NCBI RefSeq assembly: GCF_900102745.1
Contig: NZ_FMZF01000001.1
Location: 434,001-498,000 of the forward strand
DNA from: Geodermatophilus telluris
GTDB taxonomy: Bacteria > Actinomycetota > Actinomycetes > Mycobacteriales > Geodermatophilaceae
Reading direction: 5' to 3'
DNA: 64,000 nt
Part shown: positions 56,349-64,000 of the stretch, in pieces
Position numbering within the stretch: the first letter of the stretch is position 1
Layout: the number at the start of each line of letters is the position of its first letter
Program-made: the position numbers and the translations under genes
The notes under the pieces: generated by a model
Database searches by the model: none
Told to the model about the DNA's origin: nothing
The model's input: only the letters and a program-made list of their open reading frames with translations

Positions 56349-57904
56349 TGCGCGAAGTGGCGGGTGCCGGTGAGGTAGAGCGGGACGCCGGCCGCGCGGG
56401 CCGCGGCGACGACCTCCTCGTCCCGCACCGAGCCGCCCGGCTGCACCACCGCCCGCACCCCGGCGTCGAGCAGCACCTGCAGCCCGTCGGCGAAGGGGAA
56501 GAACGCGTCGGAGGCGGCCACCGCCCCCGCGGCCCGCTCCCCCGCCCGGGCCACCGCCAGCCGCGCGGAGTCCACCCGGTTCACCTGGCCCATGCCGACG
56601 CCGACGGTCGCCTTGTCGTGGGCCAGCAGGATGGCGTTGCTCTTCACCGCGCGCACCGCCCGCCAGGCGAAGACCAGGTCGTCGAGGCCGGCGGCGTCCA
56701 GGGGCTCGCCGCAGGCCAGCGTCCAGGTGGTGGGGTCGTCGCCGTCGGCGTCGATGCGGTCGGCGCTCTGCAGCAGCAGCCCGCCGCCGACCGGGCGCAG
56801 CTCGACCGCCGGGCGGCCGGCGTGCGGCAGCCGCAGCAGCCGGATGTTCTTCTTCGCCGTCAGCACCTCCACGGCGTCCTCGGTGAAGGAGGGGGCGGCG
56901 ACGACCTCGGTGAACACCCCGGCCACCTGCTCGGCCATCGCGAGGTCCACCTCGCGGTTGGCCGCGATCACGCCGCCGAAGGCCGAGACCGGGTCGCAGG
57001 CGTGCGCCTTGCGGTGGGCCGCGGCGATGTCGGTGCCGACGGCGATCCCGCACGGGTTGGCGTGCTTGATGATCGCCACGCAGGGGTCGGCGTGGTCGTG
57101 CGCGGCCCGCCAGGCGGCGTCGGTGTCGACGTAGTTGTTGTAGGACATCTCCTTGCCGTGCAGCTGCTCGGCGTGCGCCAGCCCCGGCTCGCCGCTGCGG
57201 TAGAGCGCCGCCCGCTGGTGCGGGTTCTCCCCGTAGCGCAGCACGTCGGCGCGCTCCCAGCTGGCGGCCACCCAGGTGGGGAAGCCCGACTCGTCGTCGG
57301 GAGCGAGGACGTTGCCCATCCACGAGGCGACGGCGATGTCGTAGGTGGCGGTGTGCCGGAACGCCGCGGCGGCCAGCGACCGCCGCTGCTCGAGGGTGAA
57401 GCCGCCCGCGGTGACCGCGGCGAGCACCTCGCCGTAGCGCGCGGGGTCGACGACGACGGCGACCGACGGGTGGTTCTTCGCGGCCGCGCGCACCATCGCC
57501 GGGCCGCCGATGTCGATCTGCTCGACGCACTCGTCCGGCGTCGCGCCGGAGGCCACGGTCTCGGTGAACGGGTAGAGGTTCACGACCACGAGGTCGAAGG
57601 CGGCGATGCCGAGCTCGTCGAGCTGCGCGACGTGCTCGGGCCTGCGCCGGTCGGCGAGGATGCCGGCGTGCACGGCGGGGTGCAGCGTCTTGACCCGCCC
57701 GTCGAGGCACTCGGGGAAGCCGGTGACCTGCTCCACCGGCGTCACCGGCACGCCGGCGTCGGCGATCCGGCGGGCGGTGGCGCCGGTGCTGACCAGCTCG
57801 ACGCCCGCGTCGGCCAGGCCGCGGGCGAGCTCCTCGATGCCGGCCTTGTCGTACACGCCCAGCAGGGCCCTGCGGACGGGCGTGCGGGCGTCGGTCTCGG
57901 TCAC
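56345..57904 (-). CDS. purH: Bifunctional AICAR transformylase / IMP cyclohydrolase
   Basis: 519 residues. The MGS-like cyclohydrolase domain opens [20 protein letters not shown] and shows [18 protein letters not shown] and NLYPF. The transformylase domain has [13 protein letters not shown], the catalytic Lys-His in [13 protein letters not shown] and [10 protein letters not shown]. It carries out the last two steps to IMP. GTG 57904 overlaps the purN stop by 4 nt. Confidence 0.97.
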   Translation of the reverse strand: MTETDARTPVRRALLGVYDKAGIEELARGLADAGVELVSTGATARRIADAGVPVTPVEQVTGFPECLDGRVKTLHPAVHAGILADRRRPEHVAQLDELGIAAFDLVVVNLYPFTETVASGATPDECVEQIDIGGPAMVRAAAKNHPSVAVVVDPARYGEVLAAVTAGGFTLEQRRSLAAAAFRHTATYDIAVASWMGNVLAPDDESGFPTWVAASWERADVLRYGENPHQRAALYRSGEPGLAHAEQLHGKEMSYNNYVDTDAAWRAAHDHADPCVAIIKHANPCGIAVGTDIAAAHRKAHACDPVSAFGGVIAANREVDLAMAEQVAGVFTEVVAAPSFTEDAVEVLTAKKNIRLLRLPHAGRPAVELRPVGGGLLLQSADRIDADGDDPTTWTLACGEPLDAAGLDDLVFAWRAVRAVKSNAILLAHDKATVGVGMGQVNRVDSARLAVARAGERAAGAVAASDAFFPFADGLQVLLDAGVRAVVQPGGSVRDEEVVAAARAAGVPLYLTGTRHFAH

Positions 57905-58509
57905 TGGGGGCTCTCCTCCGTCGTCCCGGTGACGAGTCGCGCCACCGTCTCCACCAGGAGCGTGCGCTCCACGGCCTTGATCCGTTCGTGCAGGCGCTCC
58001 TCGTCGTCGCCGGGGAGCACCGCGACCTCGCGACGGGCCAGCACCGGCCCGGTGTCCACGCCCGCGTCGACCAGGTGCACGGTGCTGCCGGTGACCGCGA
58101 CCCCGGCGGCGAGCGCGTCGCGGACGGCGTGCGCGCCGGGGAAGGCCGGCAGCAGCGCGGGGTGGGTGTTGACCAGCCGGCCCTCGTAGCGGGCCAGGAC
58201 GGCGGGACCGACGATCTTCATGAACCCGGCCGACACCACCCAGTCGGGCTCGTGCGCGGCGATCGCGCCGGCCAGCGCGGCGTCCCAGGCGGCCCGGTCG
58301 GGGTGGTCGCGCAGGGCCACGGTGAAGGTCGGCAGGCCGCGGCGGCGGGCGTGCGCGAGGCCGGGCGCGTCGCGGTCGGCGCCGACGGCGACCACCTCGG
58401 CGGGGTAGCCGGGGTCCTCGGCCGCCTCGAGCAGCGCGGCGCACAGCGACCCGGTGCCCGAGAGCAGGACGACGACGCGCGCCCGCGGGGTCGGGGCGGC
58501 GGCGGGCAC
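57901..58509 (-). CDS. purN: Phosphoribosylglycinamide formyltransferase
   Basis: 202 residues. [15 protein letters not shown] is the phosphate loop, the 10-formyl-THF site has [12 protein letters not shown] and [20 protein letters not shown], and [17 protein letters not shown] carries the catalytic Asp. Reaction: GAR plus 10-formyl-THF to FGAR. GTG 58509 is set by a perfect TAGGAT hexamer 7 nt upstream. It heads the purN-purH-pentapeptide operon. Confidence 0.95.
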   Translation of the reverse strand: MPAAAPTPRARVVVLLSGTGSLCAALLEAAEDPGYPAEVVAVGADRDAPGLAHARRRGLPTFTVALRDHPDRAAWDAALAGAIAAHEPDWVVSAGFMKIVGPAVLARYEGRLVNTHPALLPAFPGAHAVRDALAAGVAVTGSTVHLVDAGVDTGPVLARREVAVLPGDDEERLHERIKAVERTLLVETVARLVTGTTEESPQ

Positions 58510-58516
58510 GACCGCG

Positions 58517-58522
58517 ATCCTA
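58517..58522 (-). promoter_or_regulatory. -10 hexamer TAGGAT, leaderless promoter of purN-purH
   Basis: TAGGAT on the minus strand is followed by 7 nt and GTG 58509. No purine riboswitch or longer leader is possible in this arrangement. Confidence 0.65.
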
Positions 58523-58577
58523 GGAGGGCCGCCGCGTCCCCCCGCCTCCCCCGTGCACCGGCCGGGCCGGCATCTCC

Positions 58578-59774
58578 TCAGTCGCGGGACCGCCAGCGGG
58601 CGACGGCGGCGGCGACCGCGGCGGCGATGCCGGCCTGGGCGCCGATCGAGAGCGCCGTGGCCAGCGGCGGGGCGCCGACGTCGGCGAGGGCGCCGTCGCC
58701 GAGGGTCCCGCCGGCCAGGGCGACGACGACCCCGGCGGCGAGCCCGAGCAGCGCGCCGGTGAGCACGCCCCACAGGCCGGCGACCACCGAGCCGCCGTCG
58801 TCGTCGGCCAGGCGGCGGCCCAGCGTGGTGCCCGCGACCAGGCCCGCCAGGGCCGGCACCACCTGCGAGGCGAAGGCCAGCAGCGGCACGGCCTGCGTGT
58901 CGGGCAGCGCGGCCAGCAGCGGCAGCGCCGGCACCGGGCCGAGGCTCACGCCGTGCACCGAGACGACGGTCGCGGTGCCGAGCGAGAAACCGGGGCCGGC
59001 CGCCACCCCGAGCGCGGCCGCGGCGGCGTTGGGCAGCAGCAGCGCGCCGAGCGCCAGCAGGCCGAGCGCGCCGGCGCCCGAGCCGCCCAGCGCACCGGAG
59101 ACGGCGGCGTAGCCCGCGGCGTCGGCGGCCACGGCGACCGCGACGACCGCCAGCCCCAGCCCGAGGGCGGTGAGCAGGCCGGCGAGCACGGCGGGCGGCA
59201 CGGCGCGGGCGGGCCCGGGCAGCCGGCCACCCGCGGCGCCGGCCAGGTCGCTCTCGCGCAGCACCCCCCAGACCGCCGCGACCGCCGCCAGCGCCGCGGG
59301 CCCGGCGCTGCAGCGCAGCAGGTCGGTGCGCGCGCCCGGGCCGTCGACGGCCCAGGCGAGCAGCACGCAGAGCAGCGCGTGGACGGCGACGACCGCCGCC
59401 ACGACGACGGCGGCCGCCCGGGCGTCCCCGGGCTCGGTCACGCGCGTCACCCCGCGCGCGGCACGCGAGAGCCCCCACGCGACGGCGAGGGTGAGCACGA
59501 GGGGCGCCAGCACCAGCGGCCCGGACGGCAGGTGCAGCCCGCCGAACTGGGCGAGCAGCCACAGCCGGCCGGCCACCTGCGCCGACCCGCCGACCGGCAG
59601 GCCGCCGGAGGGGTCGAGGGCCTGCACGACCACGACGGCCAGGCCGAGGCCGACGAGGCCGAGCACGCTGACCGCGAGGGTGGCGGCGGCCGCGAGGGCG
59701 GCGGGGTACCAGGGCCGGCGGGCGTCGGGGTCGGCCTGCCCGGGGAGGGGCAGACGCGCCAGCAGGGAGACCAC
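58578..59774 (-). CDS. PerM-like DUF6350 integral membrane protein
   Basis: 398 residues with about ten hydrophobic, Ala/Leu/Val-rich helices and short loops; no catalytic motif. Position next to purN-purH is the same as M. tuberculosis perM (Rv0955-Rv0956-Rv0957), which stabilises cell division through FtsB; assignment is by context and topology. GTG 59774 is preceded by GGGAG 9 nt upstream. A longer frame from ATG 59831 is less likely. Confidence 0.78.
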   Translation of the reverse strand: MVSLLARLPLPGQADPDARRPWYPAALAAAATLAVSVLGLVGLGLAVVVVQALDPSGGLPVGGSAQVAGRLWLLAQFGGLHLPSGPLVLAPLVLTLAVAWGLSRAARGVTRVTEPGDARAAAVVVAAVVAVHALLCVLLAWAVDGPGARTDLLRCSAGPAALAAVAAVWGVLRESDLAGAAGGRLPGPARAVPPAVLAGLLTALGLGLAVVAVAVAADAAGYAAVSGALGGSGAGALGLLALGALLLPNAAAAALGVAAGPGFSLGTATVVSVHGVSLGPVPALPLLAALPDTQAVPLLAFASQVVPALAGLVAGTTLGRRLADDDGGSVVAGLWGVLTGALLGLAAGVVVALAGGTLGDGALADVGAPPLATALSIGAQAGIAAAVAAAVARWRSRD

Positions 59775-59861
59775 GGCTCCACTCTCCCAAGGCCCGGGAC
59801 CGGACGGGCGCCGCACGCGCCGGGCGGCCATCCGGCCCTCGCCGAGCCCGTGGTCGTCAGG

Positions 59862-61076
59862 TCAGGACGAGCCCTGCCCCGAGGCGCTGGAGCCGCCGGG
59901 CGGACCGGGACGCTCGGCGCCGGGGTCGGTGGCCGGCGACGGCGTGGCCGGCTGGCCGTACGGCGGCTGCCCGTACTGCGGCTGCCCGTACTGCGGCTGC
60001 CCGTACTCAGGGCCGTACTGCGGCTGCCCGTACTCAGGGCCGTACTGCGGTTGCCCGTACTGCTGGCCGTACTGGCCGTGCCCCGACTGCCCGTACTGCT
60101 CCCCGGAGGGCTGCTGACCGTACGGGGGCTCCCCGTACGGCTGCTGACCGTACGGGGGCTCCCCGTACGGCTGCTGGCCGTACTGCGGCTGGGTGTACTG
60201 CGGCTGGCCGTACTGCTGCGCGCCGTACTGCTCCCCGTACTGCTGGCCCCACGCGGGCTGGCCGTACTGCTGGCCGTACTGCGGGTCGTGGCCGGGCTGG
60301 CCGTACGGCTGCTGCCCGTAGGCGGGCTGCCCGTACTGCTGGGCCCACGGCCGGCCGGGCGTCGGCTGTCCGGGGTGGCCCGGCCAGCCGCCACCGACCG
60401 GGCCGCCGGGCGGCGCGGGCCGGTCGCGCAGCTCGGGCAGCAGCCGCAGGACGGCGACGGCGGTGACGGCGGCGGCGACCAGCAGCGCGAGCAGCCCGAC
60501 GAGGGAGAACTCGAGGTCGAGCGCCTGCACCCAGGCGACGAGCGTGAGCAGCGTCGCGAGCCCGGCGAGGCCGACGGTCACCCAGCTGCGCGGGAAGCCC
60601 GGCCGCAGGTCGACGACGGCCGGCAGCAGCGACCACACCGCCGCGAGCAGCAGCAGCACGAAGGCGAACGGCACCAGGCCGCTGACGTCGAAGCCGGTGA
60701 AGCTGTAGCTCACCGTCGGCACGTCGAAGCCGGGGATGCCGAAGTCGTCGCTGGTGTAGGTGACCCACGGCAGGAGCGCCAGCACCAGGTAGACGAGGGC
60801 ACCCGCGGCGACGAGGTGGTCGGCGATCCGCAACCGCTTGAGGTCGAAGCCACCGCCGGGGCGCCCCGGCCCGGGGCCGGACGGCGGCTGCTGGGCGTGC
60901 GGAGCGCCGTGGGGGGCCGGGCCCCAGACCGACCCCGGGGCCTGCGGCTGCTGGTCCTGGGCAGGCGGCTGCGGCTGGCCGTACGGGGAGGCGGGAGGCT
61001 GCCCGTGTGCCGGCTGGCCGCCCGGGTCCGGCTGCCCGGGCACCCCGGGCTGCGAGGGCGGCTGACTGGACGTCAT
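59862..61076 (-). CDS. Membrane protein with Tyr-Gly-Gln-Pro-rich tail (34 kDa antigen / DUF5336-like)
   Basis: 404 residues. A Pro/Gln/Gly-rich head of about 75 residues precedes four helices ([70 protein letters not shown]). The last 190 residues are low-complexity YGQP, YGQQ and PPYGQ repeats. Its place between sucD and perM is that of Rv0954, the 34 kDa antigen homologue with a similar tail. Function: probably an envelope or divisome scaffold (inference). ATG 61076 follows GAGAGG by 10 nt. Confidence 0.75.
   Translation of the reverse strand: MTSSQPPSQPGVPGQPDPGGQPAHGQPPASPYGQPQPPAQDQQPQAPGSVWGPAPHGAPHAQQPPSGPGPGRPGGGFDLKRLRIADHLVAAGALVYLVLALLPWVTYTSDDFGIPGFDVPTVSYSFTGFDVSGLVPFAFVLLLLAAVWSLLPAVVDLRPGFPRSWVTVGLAGLATLLTLVAWVQALDLEFSLVGLLALLVAAAVTAVAVLRLLPELRDRPAPPGGPVGGGWPGHPGQPTPGRPWAQQYGQPAYGQQPYGQPGHDPQYGQQYGQPAWGQQYGEQYGAQQYGQPQYTQPQYGQQPYGEPPYGQQPYGEPPYGQQPSGEQYGQSGHGQYGQQYGQPQYGPEYGQPQYGPEYGQPQYGQPQYGQPPYGQPATPSPATDPGAERPGPPGGSSASGQGSS
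59950..60350 (-). repeat. Tandem coding repeats of the YGQP tail
   Basis: DNA units of 15 nt and their multiples recur, including a 27-nt block twice (around 60001-60055) and a 30-nt block twice (around 60115-60175). They are in-frame and encode Tyr-Gly-Gln-Pro variants; copy number is likely to vary between strains. Confidence 0.8.
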
Positions 61077-61213
61077 GCGTGGACTACCTCTCGTCACATC
61101 GGTGCGGCGCGACGCGGATGCTCTCCCCCGGCCCACCGGGGTGCAACCACGACACACAGCCTCCTCCCCGGGAGGGCGGGACCGGCACCGGCCCTGGCCG
61201 TCCCCCGGAGACG

Positions 61214-61261
61214 CCGAGGGGGCGCCCGCCCGGTCCGCGGACCGGGCGGGCGCCCCCTCGG
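61214..61261 (-). terminator. Very strong hairpin after sucD
   Basis: A perfect 48-nt palindrome (24-bp arms, centre at 61237/61238) begins 12 nt after the sucD stop. It is the most stable stem in the window and isolates sucCD from the DUF5336-like gene. Confidence 0.85.
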
Positions 61262-61273
61262 GCGGTGCCGGAC

Positions 61274-62152
61274 TCAGGCGCCGACGAGCTCCCGCATGAG
61301 GCGGGCGGTCTCCGACGGGGTCTTGCCCACGCGGACGCCGGCGGCCTCGAGGGCCTCCTTCTTCGCCTGCGCGGTGCCGGCCGAGCCGGACACGATGGCG
61401 CCGGCGTGGCCCATCGTCTTGCCCTCGGGCGCGGTGAACCCGGCGACGTAGCCGACGACGGGCTTGGTGACGTTGGCCTTGATGAAGTCGGCGGCCCGCT
61501 CCTCGGCGTCGCCGCCGATCTCGCCGATCATCACGATGGCCTCGGTCTCCGGGTCGTCCTGGAAGGCCTGCAGCGCGTCGATGTGCGTGGTGCCGATGAC
61601 CGGGTCGCCGCCGATGCCGATGGCGGTGGAGAAGCCGATGTCGCGGAGCTCGTACATCATCTGGTAGGTCAGCGTGCCCGACTTGCTGACCAGCCCGATC
61701 CTGCCCTGCTGGGTGATGTTGGCCGGGATGATGCCGGCGTTGGAGCGCCCGGGGCTGATCAGGCCGGGGCAGTTCGGGCCGATGATCCGGGTGGCGCCGC
61801 CCTGGGCGTGCGCCCAGAAGTAGGTCGAGTCGTGCACCGGGATGCCCTCGGTGATGACGACGGCGAGCCCGATCTGGGCGTCGACGGCCTCGATGACCGC
61901 GCCCCTGGCGCCGGCCGGCGGCACGAAGATGACGCTGACGTCGGCGCCGGTCTCCTTCATCGCCTCGGACACGCTGCCGAACACCGGCACGCTGGCACCC
62001 TCGAAGTCGACGTCCGTGCCGGCCTTCTTGGGGTTGACGCCGCCGACGATGGCCGTGCCGGAGGCGAGCATGCGCTGGGTGTGCTTGCGCCCCTCCGAGC
62101 CGGTCATGCCCTGGACGATGACCTTGCTGTTCTCGTTGAGGAAGATCGACAT
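61274..62152 (-). CDS. sucD: Succinyl-CoA synthetase alpha subunit
   Basis: 292 residues. [17 protein letters not shown] is the CoA-binding start, [11 protein letters not shown] is conserved, and [13 protein letters not shown] contains the phospho-His near residue 245. With SucC it interconverts succinyl-CoA and succinate with substrate-level phosphorylation. ATG 62152 is 27 nt after the sucC stop with GAAGAG adjacent. Confidence 0.97.
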   Translation of the reverse strand: MSIFLNENSKVIVQGMTGSEGRKHTQRMLASGTAIVGGVNPKKAGTDVDFEGASVPVFGSVSEAMKETGADVSVIFVPPAGARGAVIEAVDAQIGLAVVITEGIPVHDSTYFWAHAQGGATRIIGPNCPGLISPGRSNAGIIPANITQQGRIGLVSKSGTLTYQMMYELRDIGFSTAIGIGGDPVIGTTHIDALQAFQDDPETEAIVMIGEIGGDAEERAADFIKANVTKPVVGYVAGFTAPEGKTMGHAGAIVSGSAGTAQAKKEALEAAGVRVGKTPSETARLMRELVGA

Positions 62153-62179
62153 CTCTTCAGGTCCTGTCGTTGAGGGCGT

Positions 62180-63343
62180 TCAGCGGGCGGCGAGCTCGGC
62201 GGCCCGGCGCGCGGCGCCGTCCATCGTGTCCACCACGGTCACCAGCGGGTGGTTCGCCTCGGCGAGGATCCGGCGACCCTCCTCGACGTTGTTGCCGTCG
62301 AGCCGGACCACCAGCGGCTTGGTGGCCTCGTCGCCCAGGATGCCCAGGGCGGAGACGATGCCGTTGGCGACGGCGTCGCAGGCGGTGATCCCGCCGAAGA
62401 CGTTGACGAAGACGCTCTTCACGGCCGGGTCGGAGAGGATGATCTCCAGGCCGTTGGCCATGACCTCGGCCGAGGCGCCGCCGCCGATGTCGAGGAAGTT
62501 GGCCGGCTTCACGCCACCGAACTCCTCGCCGGCGTAGGCCACCACGTCCAGCGTGCTCATGACCAGGCCGGCGCCGTTGCCGATGATGCCGACCTCGCCG
62601 TCGAGCTTGACGTAGTTGAGGTCCTTCTCCTTGGCGCGCGCCTCGAGCGGGTCGGCGGAGGCGGAGTCCTCGAGCGCCGCGTGGCTCTCGTGGCGGAAGG
62701 CGGCGTTCTCGTCGAGGGTCACCTTGGCGTCGAGCGCCAGCACGGTGCCGTCGGGCGCCTTGGCCAGCGGGTTGACCTCGACGAGGGTGGCGTCCTCCTT
62801 GGCGAAGGTGTCCCACAGCTGCACGGCGATGGCGATGACCTGGTCGCGCACCTCGGGGGCGAACCCGGCGGCGTCCACGATCTCGGCGGCCTTGGCGGTG
62901 TCGACGCCGACCGTGGCGTCGACCGGGACCCGCGCCAGCGCCTCGGGGCGCTCGACGGCGAGCTGCTCGATCTCCATGCCGCCCTCGACGCTGGCCATGG
63001 CCAGGAAGGTGCGGTTGGCGCGGTCGAGGAGGTAGGAGAAGTAGTACTCCTCGGCGATGTCGCTGGCCTGGGCCACCATGACGCGGTGGGTGATGTGGCC
63101 CTTGATGTCCAGGCCGAGGATGTCCTGGGCCCGGGCGCGCGCCTCGTCGGCGTCGTCGGCCAGCTTCACGCCGCCGGCCTTGCCGCGCCCACCGGTCTTC
63201 ACCTGCGCCTTGACGACGACGCGCGAGCCGATCTCCCGCGCGATCGCCTCGGCCTGGTCGGGTGTCTCGGCCACGCCGCCGGGCAGCACGGGCACGCCGT
63301 GCGAGGCCAGCAGGTCACGCGCCTGGTACTCGAAGAGATCCAC
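62180..63343 (-). CDS. sucC: Succinyl-CoA synthetase beta subunit
   Basis: 387 residues, ATP-grasp fold. [18 protein letters not shown] is the family start, [17 protein letters not shown] the nucleotide Lys, LVEVNPLA and [15 protein letters not shown] follow. GTG 63343 is 8 nt after a TACGGT hexamer with no ribosome site. It starts the sucC-sucD operon, which would receive succinyl-CoA made by MutAB encoded at the other end of the window. Confidence 0.97.
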   Translation of the reverse strand: MDLFEYQARDLLASHGVPVLPGGVAETPDQAEAIAREIGSRVVVKAQVKTGGRGKAGGVKLADDADEARARAQDILGLDIKGHITHRVMVAQASDIAEEYYFSYLLDRANRTFLAMASVEGGMEIEQLAVERPEALARVPVDATVGVDTAKAAEIVDAAGFAPEVRDQVIAIAVQLWDTFAKEDATLVEVNPLAKAPDGTVLALDAKVTLDENAAFRHESHAALEDSASADPLEARAKEKDLNYVKLDGEVGIIGNGAGLVMSTLDVVAYAGEEFGGVKPANFLDIGGGASAEVMANGLEIILSDPAVKSVFVNVFGGITACDAVANGIVSALGILGDEATKPLVVRLDGNNVEEGRRILAEANHPLVTVVDTMDGAARRAAELAAR

Positions 63344-63351
63344 GAACGAGC

Positions 63352-63357
63352 ACCGTA
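63352..63357 (-). promoter_or_regulatory. -10 hexamer TACGGT, leaderless promoter of sucCD
   Basis: On the minus strand the hexamer is followed by 8 nt and GTG 63343, the same hexamer as at upp. Confidence 0.55.
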
Positions 63358-63406
63358 GCTCCCGCGTTCCGGGCCCGCGTCACCGGCGGGGGCCGTGTGG
63401 GGAGGG

Positions 63407-63799
63407 TCACCGCACCGCCTCGCGGGCGGATCCGGGACCGCCCTGGTCACGGTGCAGCGCGGCGGCCACGGCCTCGGGCGGGGTGCCGTCGGGGAAGGTG
63501 CGGACGCCGTCCGGGACGCCGTCGGCACCCCCGAGGACGAAGGGGACGACGTCGTCCGCGCCCACCGCGGCCAGCCGCTCGAGCACCTCTGCGAGCAGCC
63601 CCGGTGGCGCGCCGGCCAGCCCGACGGCGTCGGCGTCCTCCTGGACGACGGTCGCGGCGAGCTGGCCGGCCGAGGCCGGGACGCCGGTGAGCACCACCTC
63701 GGCGCCGGCGTCGCGCAGCGCGCGGGCCAGCGCGACGGCGCGTGGGTCGCCGGCTCCCCCGGGTCCGGCCACGACGACGCGCAGCCGCTCCCCGCTCAC
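63407..63799 (-). CDS. Orphan cobalamin-binding-domain-like protein lacking the ligand motif
   Basis: 130 residues with the alternating strands and helices of the MutB B12 domain: LRVVVAGPGGAGDPRAVALA, then ALRDAGAEVVLTGVPAS, DADAVGLAG, ADDVVPFVLGG and DGTPPEAV. Where MutB has DGHDRG it has GAGDPRA, so the cobalt-coordinating His is absent. It probably cannot bind cobalamin in the base-off mode; role unknown. GTG 63799 overlaps by 4 nt the stop of the membrane gene that continues past the right edge, so it is the second gene of that unit. Confidence 0.7.
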   Translation of the reverse strand: MSGERLRVVVAGPGGAGDPRAVALARALRDAGAEVVLTGVPASAGQLAATVVQEDADAVGLAGAPPGLLAEVLERLAAVGADDVVPFVLGGADGVPDGVRTFPDGTPPEAVAAALHRDQGGPGSAREAVR

Positions 63800-64000
63800 C
63801 CGCCGACCGTCCGCCGCAGCCGCCAGGTGAGCACGGTGAGCAGCGCGTAGCCCAGGCCCGCGGCGAGCAGGCCGGCACCGGGGACGGTCCACTCCAGGTC
63901 CGGGGAGGCCACCGCGTCGCGCAGGCCGCCCAGCCCGGCGGCGAGCACGGTCGCGGCGAGCGCGAGCAGCCCGCCGACGGCGGCCAGCCGCGGGCGCAGC
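63796..64000 (-). CDS. C-terminal part of a membrane protein (5' end outside window)
   Basis: The last 67 residues of a minus-strand frame that enters from beyond 64000. Two hydrophobic helices (LAAVGGLLALAATVLAAGL and GAGLLAAGLGYALLTVL) flank a short loop, and it ends with a basic RLRRTVGG. The stop overlaps the next GTG by 4 nt (GTGA). Too little is visible to name a family. Confidence 0.6.
   Translation of the reverse strand, partial: LRPRLAAVGGLLALAATVLAAGLGGLRDAVASPDLEWTVPGAGLLAAGLGYALLTVLTWRLRRTVGG

Noticed and set aside
59950..60350. Repeat-rich DNA considered as a CRISPR array or mobile element
   Set aside because: Repeats are multiples of three, in frame, and encode YGQP variants in an otherwise normal gene.

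Overview
The window is about 75% G+C chromosomal DNA from a high-GC actinobacterium. GTG and TTG starts, ATGA/GTGA/TGATG start-stop overlaps, mycobacterial-type gene families and heavily G/C third positions all fit. Several families and the general style suggest Geodermatophilaceae (Blastococcus, Geodermatophilus or Modestobacter), but that genus-level guess is inference. I see no rRNA, tRNA, CRISPR array, insertion sequence, prophage or recognisable transcription factor.

Layout. 1-4.7 kb: a secreted metzincin protease running off the left edge, an LpdA-type flavoprotein, a gamma-glutamylcyclotransferase-fold protein and a surface acyltransferase. 5-8.7 kb: a GtrA/GtrB-type glycan-decoration set with a large polytopic membrane protein. 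8.8-13.8 kb: methylmalonyl-CoA mutase mutA-mutB-meaB. 13.9-18.3 kb: an M20 amidohydrolase, a YbdK-type glutamate-cysteine ligase, a short WD40-tail remnant and a lone M16-like peptidase. 18.4-41.5 kb: a nucleoside uptake and catabolism region (PNP, pentose-phosphate mutase, UPRT, DeoC, two aldehyde dehydrogenase-family genes, adenosine deaminase, thymidine phosphorylase, cytidine deaminase, and a BmpA-type ABC importer), interspersed with a DEAD-box helicase, an ABC-2 exporter and hypotheticals. 41.7-51.3 kb: cell-wall and housekeeping genes (D,D-carboxypeptidase, YihY, 2H phosphoesterase, trpS, hisC, galE, CNNM/CorC protein, CAP-domain protein, frameshifted DUF559 gene). 51.5-64 kb: icd, mdh, DUF3017, folD, a pentapeptide protein with purH-purN, perM, a 34-kDa-antigen-like membrane protein, sucD-sucC, a degenerate B12-binding domain and the end of a membrane gene.

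Gene order resembles two blocks known from Mycobacterium tuberculosis: lpdA...deoD-pmmB...upp...add-deoA-cdd (Rv3303c to Rv3315c) plus trpS/YihY and folD/DUF3017 pairs, and sucC-sucD-34 kDa antigen-perM-purN-purH (Rv0951 to Rv0957). Here they are brought close together.

How it works together (inference from families): the BMP lipoprotein and ABC importer bring nucleosides in; Add and Cdd deaminate them; PNP and DeoA phosphorolyse them; the PmmB-like mutase can make (deoxy)ribose-5-phosphate; DeoC splits deoxyribose-5-phosphate to glyceraldehyde-3-phosphate and acetaldehyde; the aldehyde dehydrogenase oxidises the acetaldehyde; Upp rescues uracil. Methylmalonyl-CoA mutase feeds succinyl-CoA to SucCD, and Icd and Mdh supply the same cycle.

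The most distinctive regulatory signal is a recurrent -10 hexamer (TANNNT) placed 6-9 nt before a start codon with no Shine-Dalgarno, implying leaderless or near-leaderless mRNAs for about a dozen genes. The oddest loci are a 22-bp triple repeat upstream of PNP, a truncated catalytically empty ALDH paralogue, a 13-bp repeat that puts a stop in all three frames after icd, an acidic internally duplicated protein, and a frameshifted DUF559 gene.
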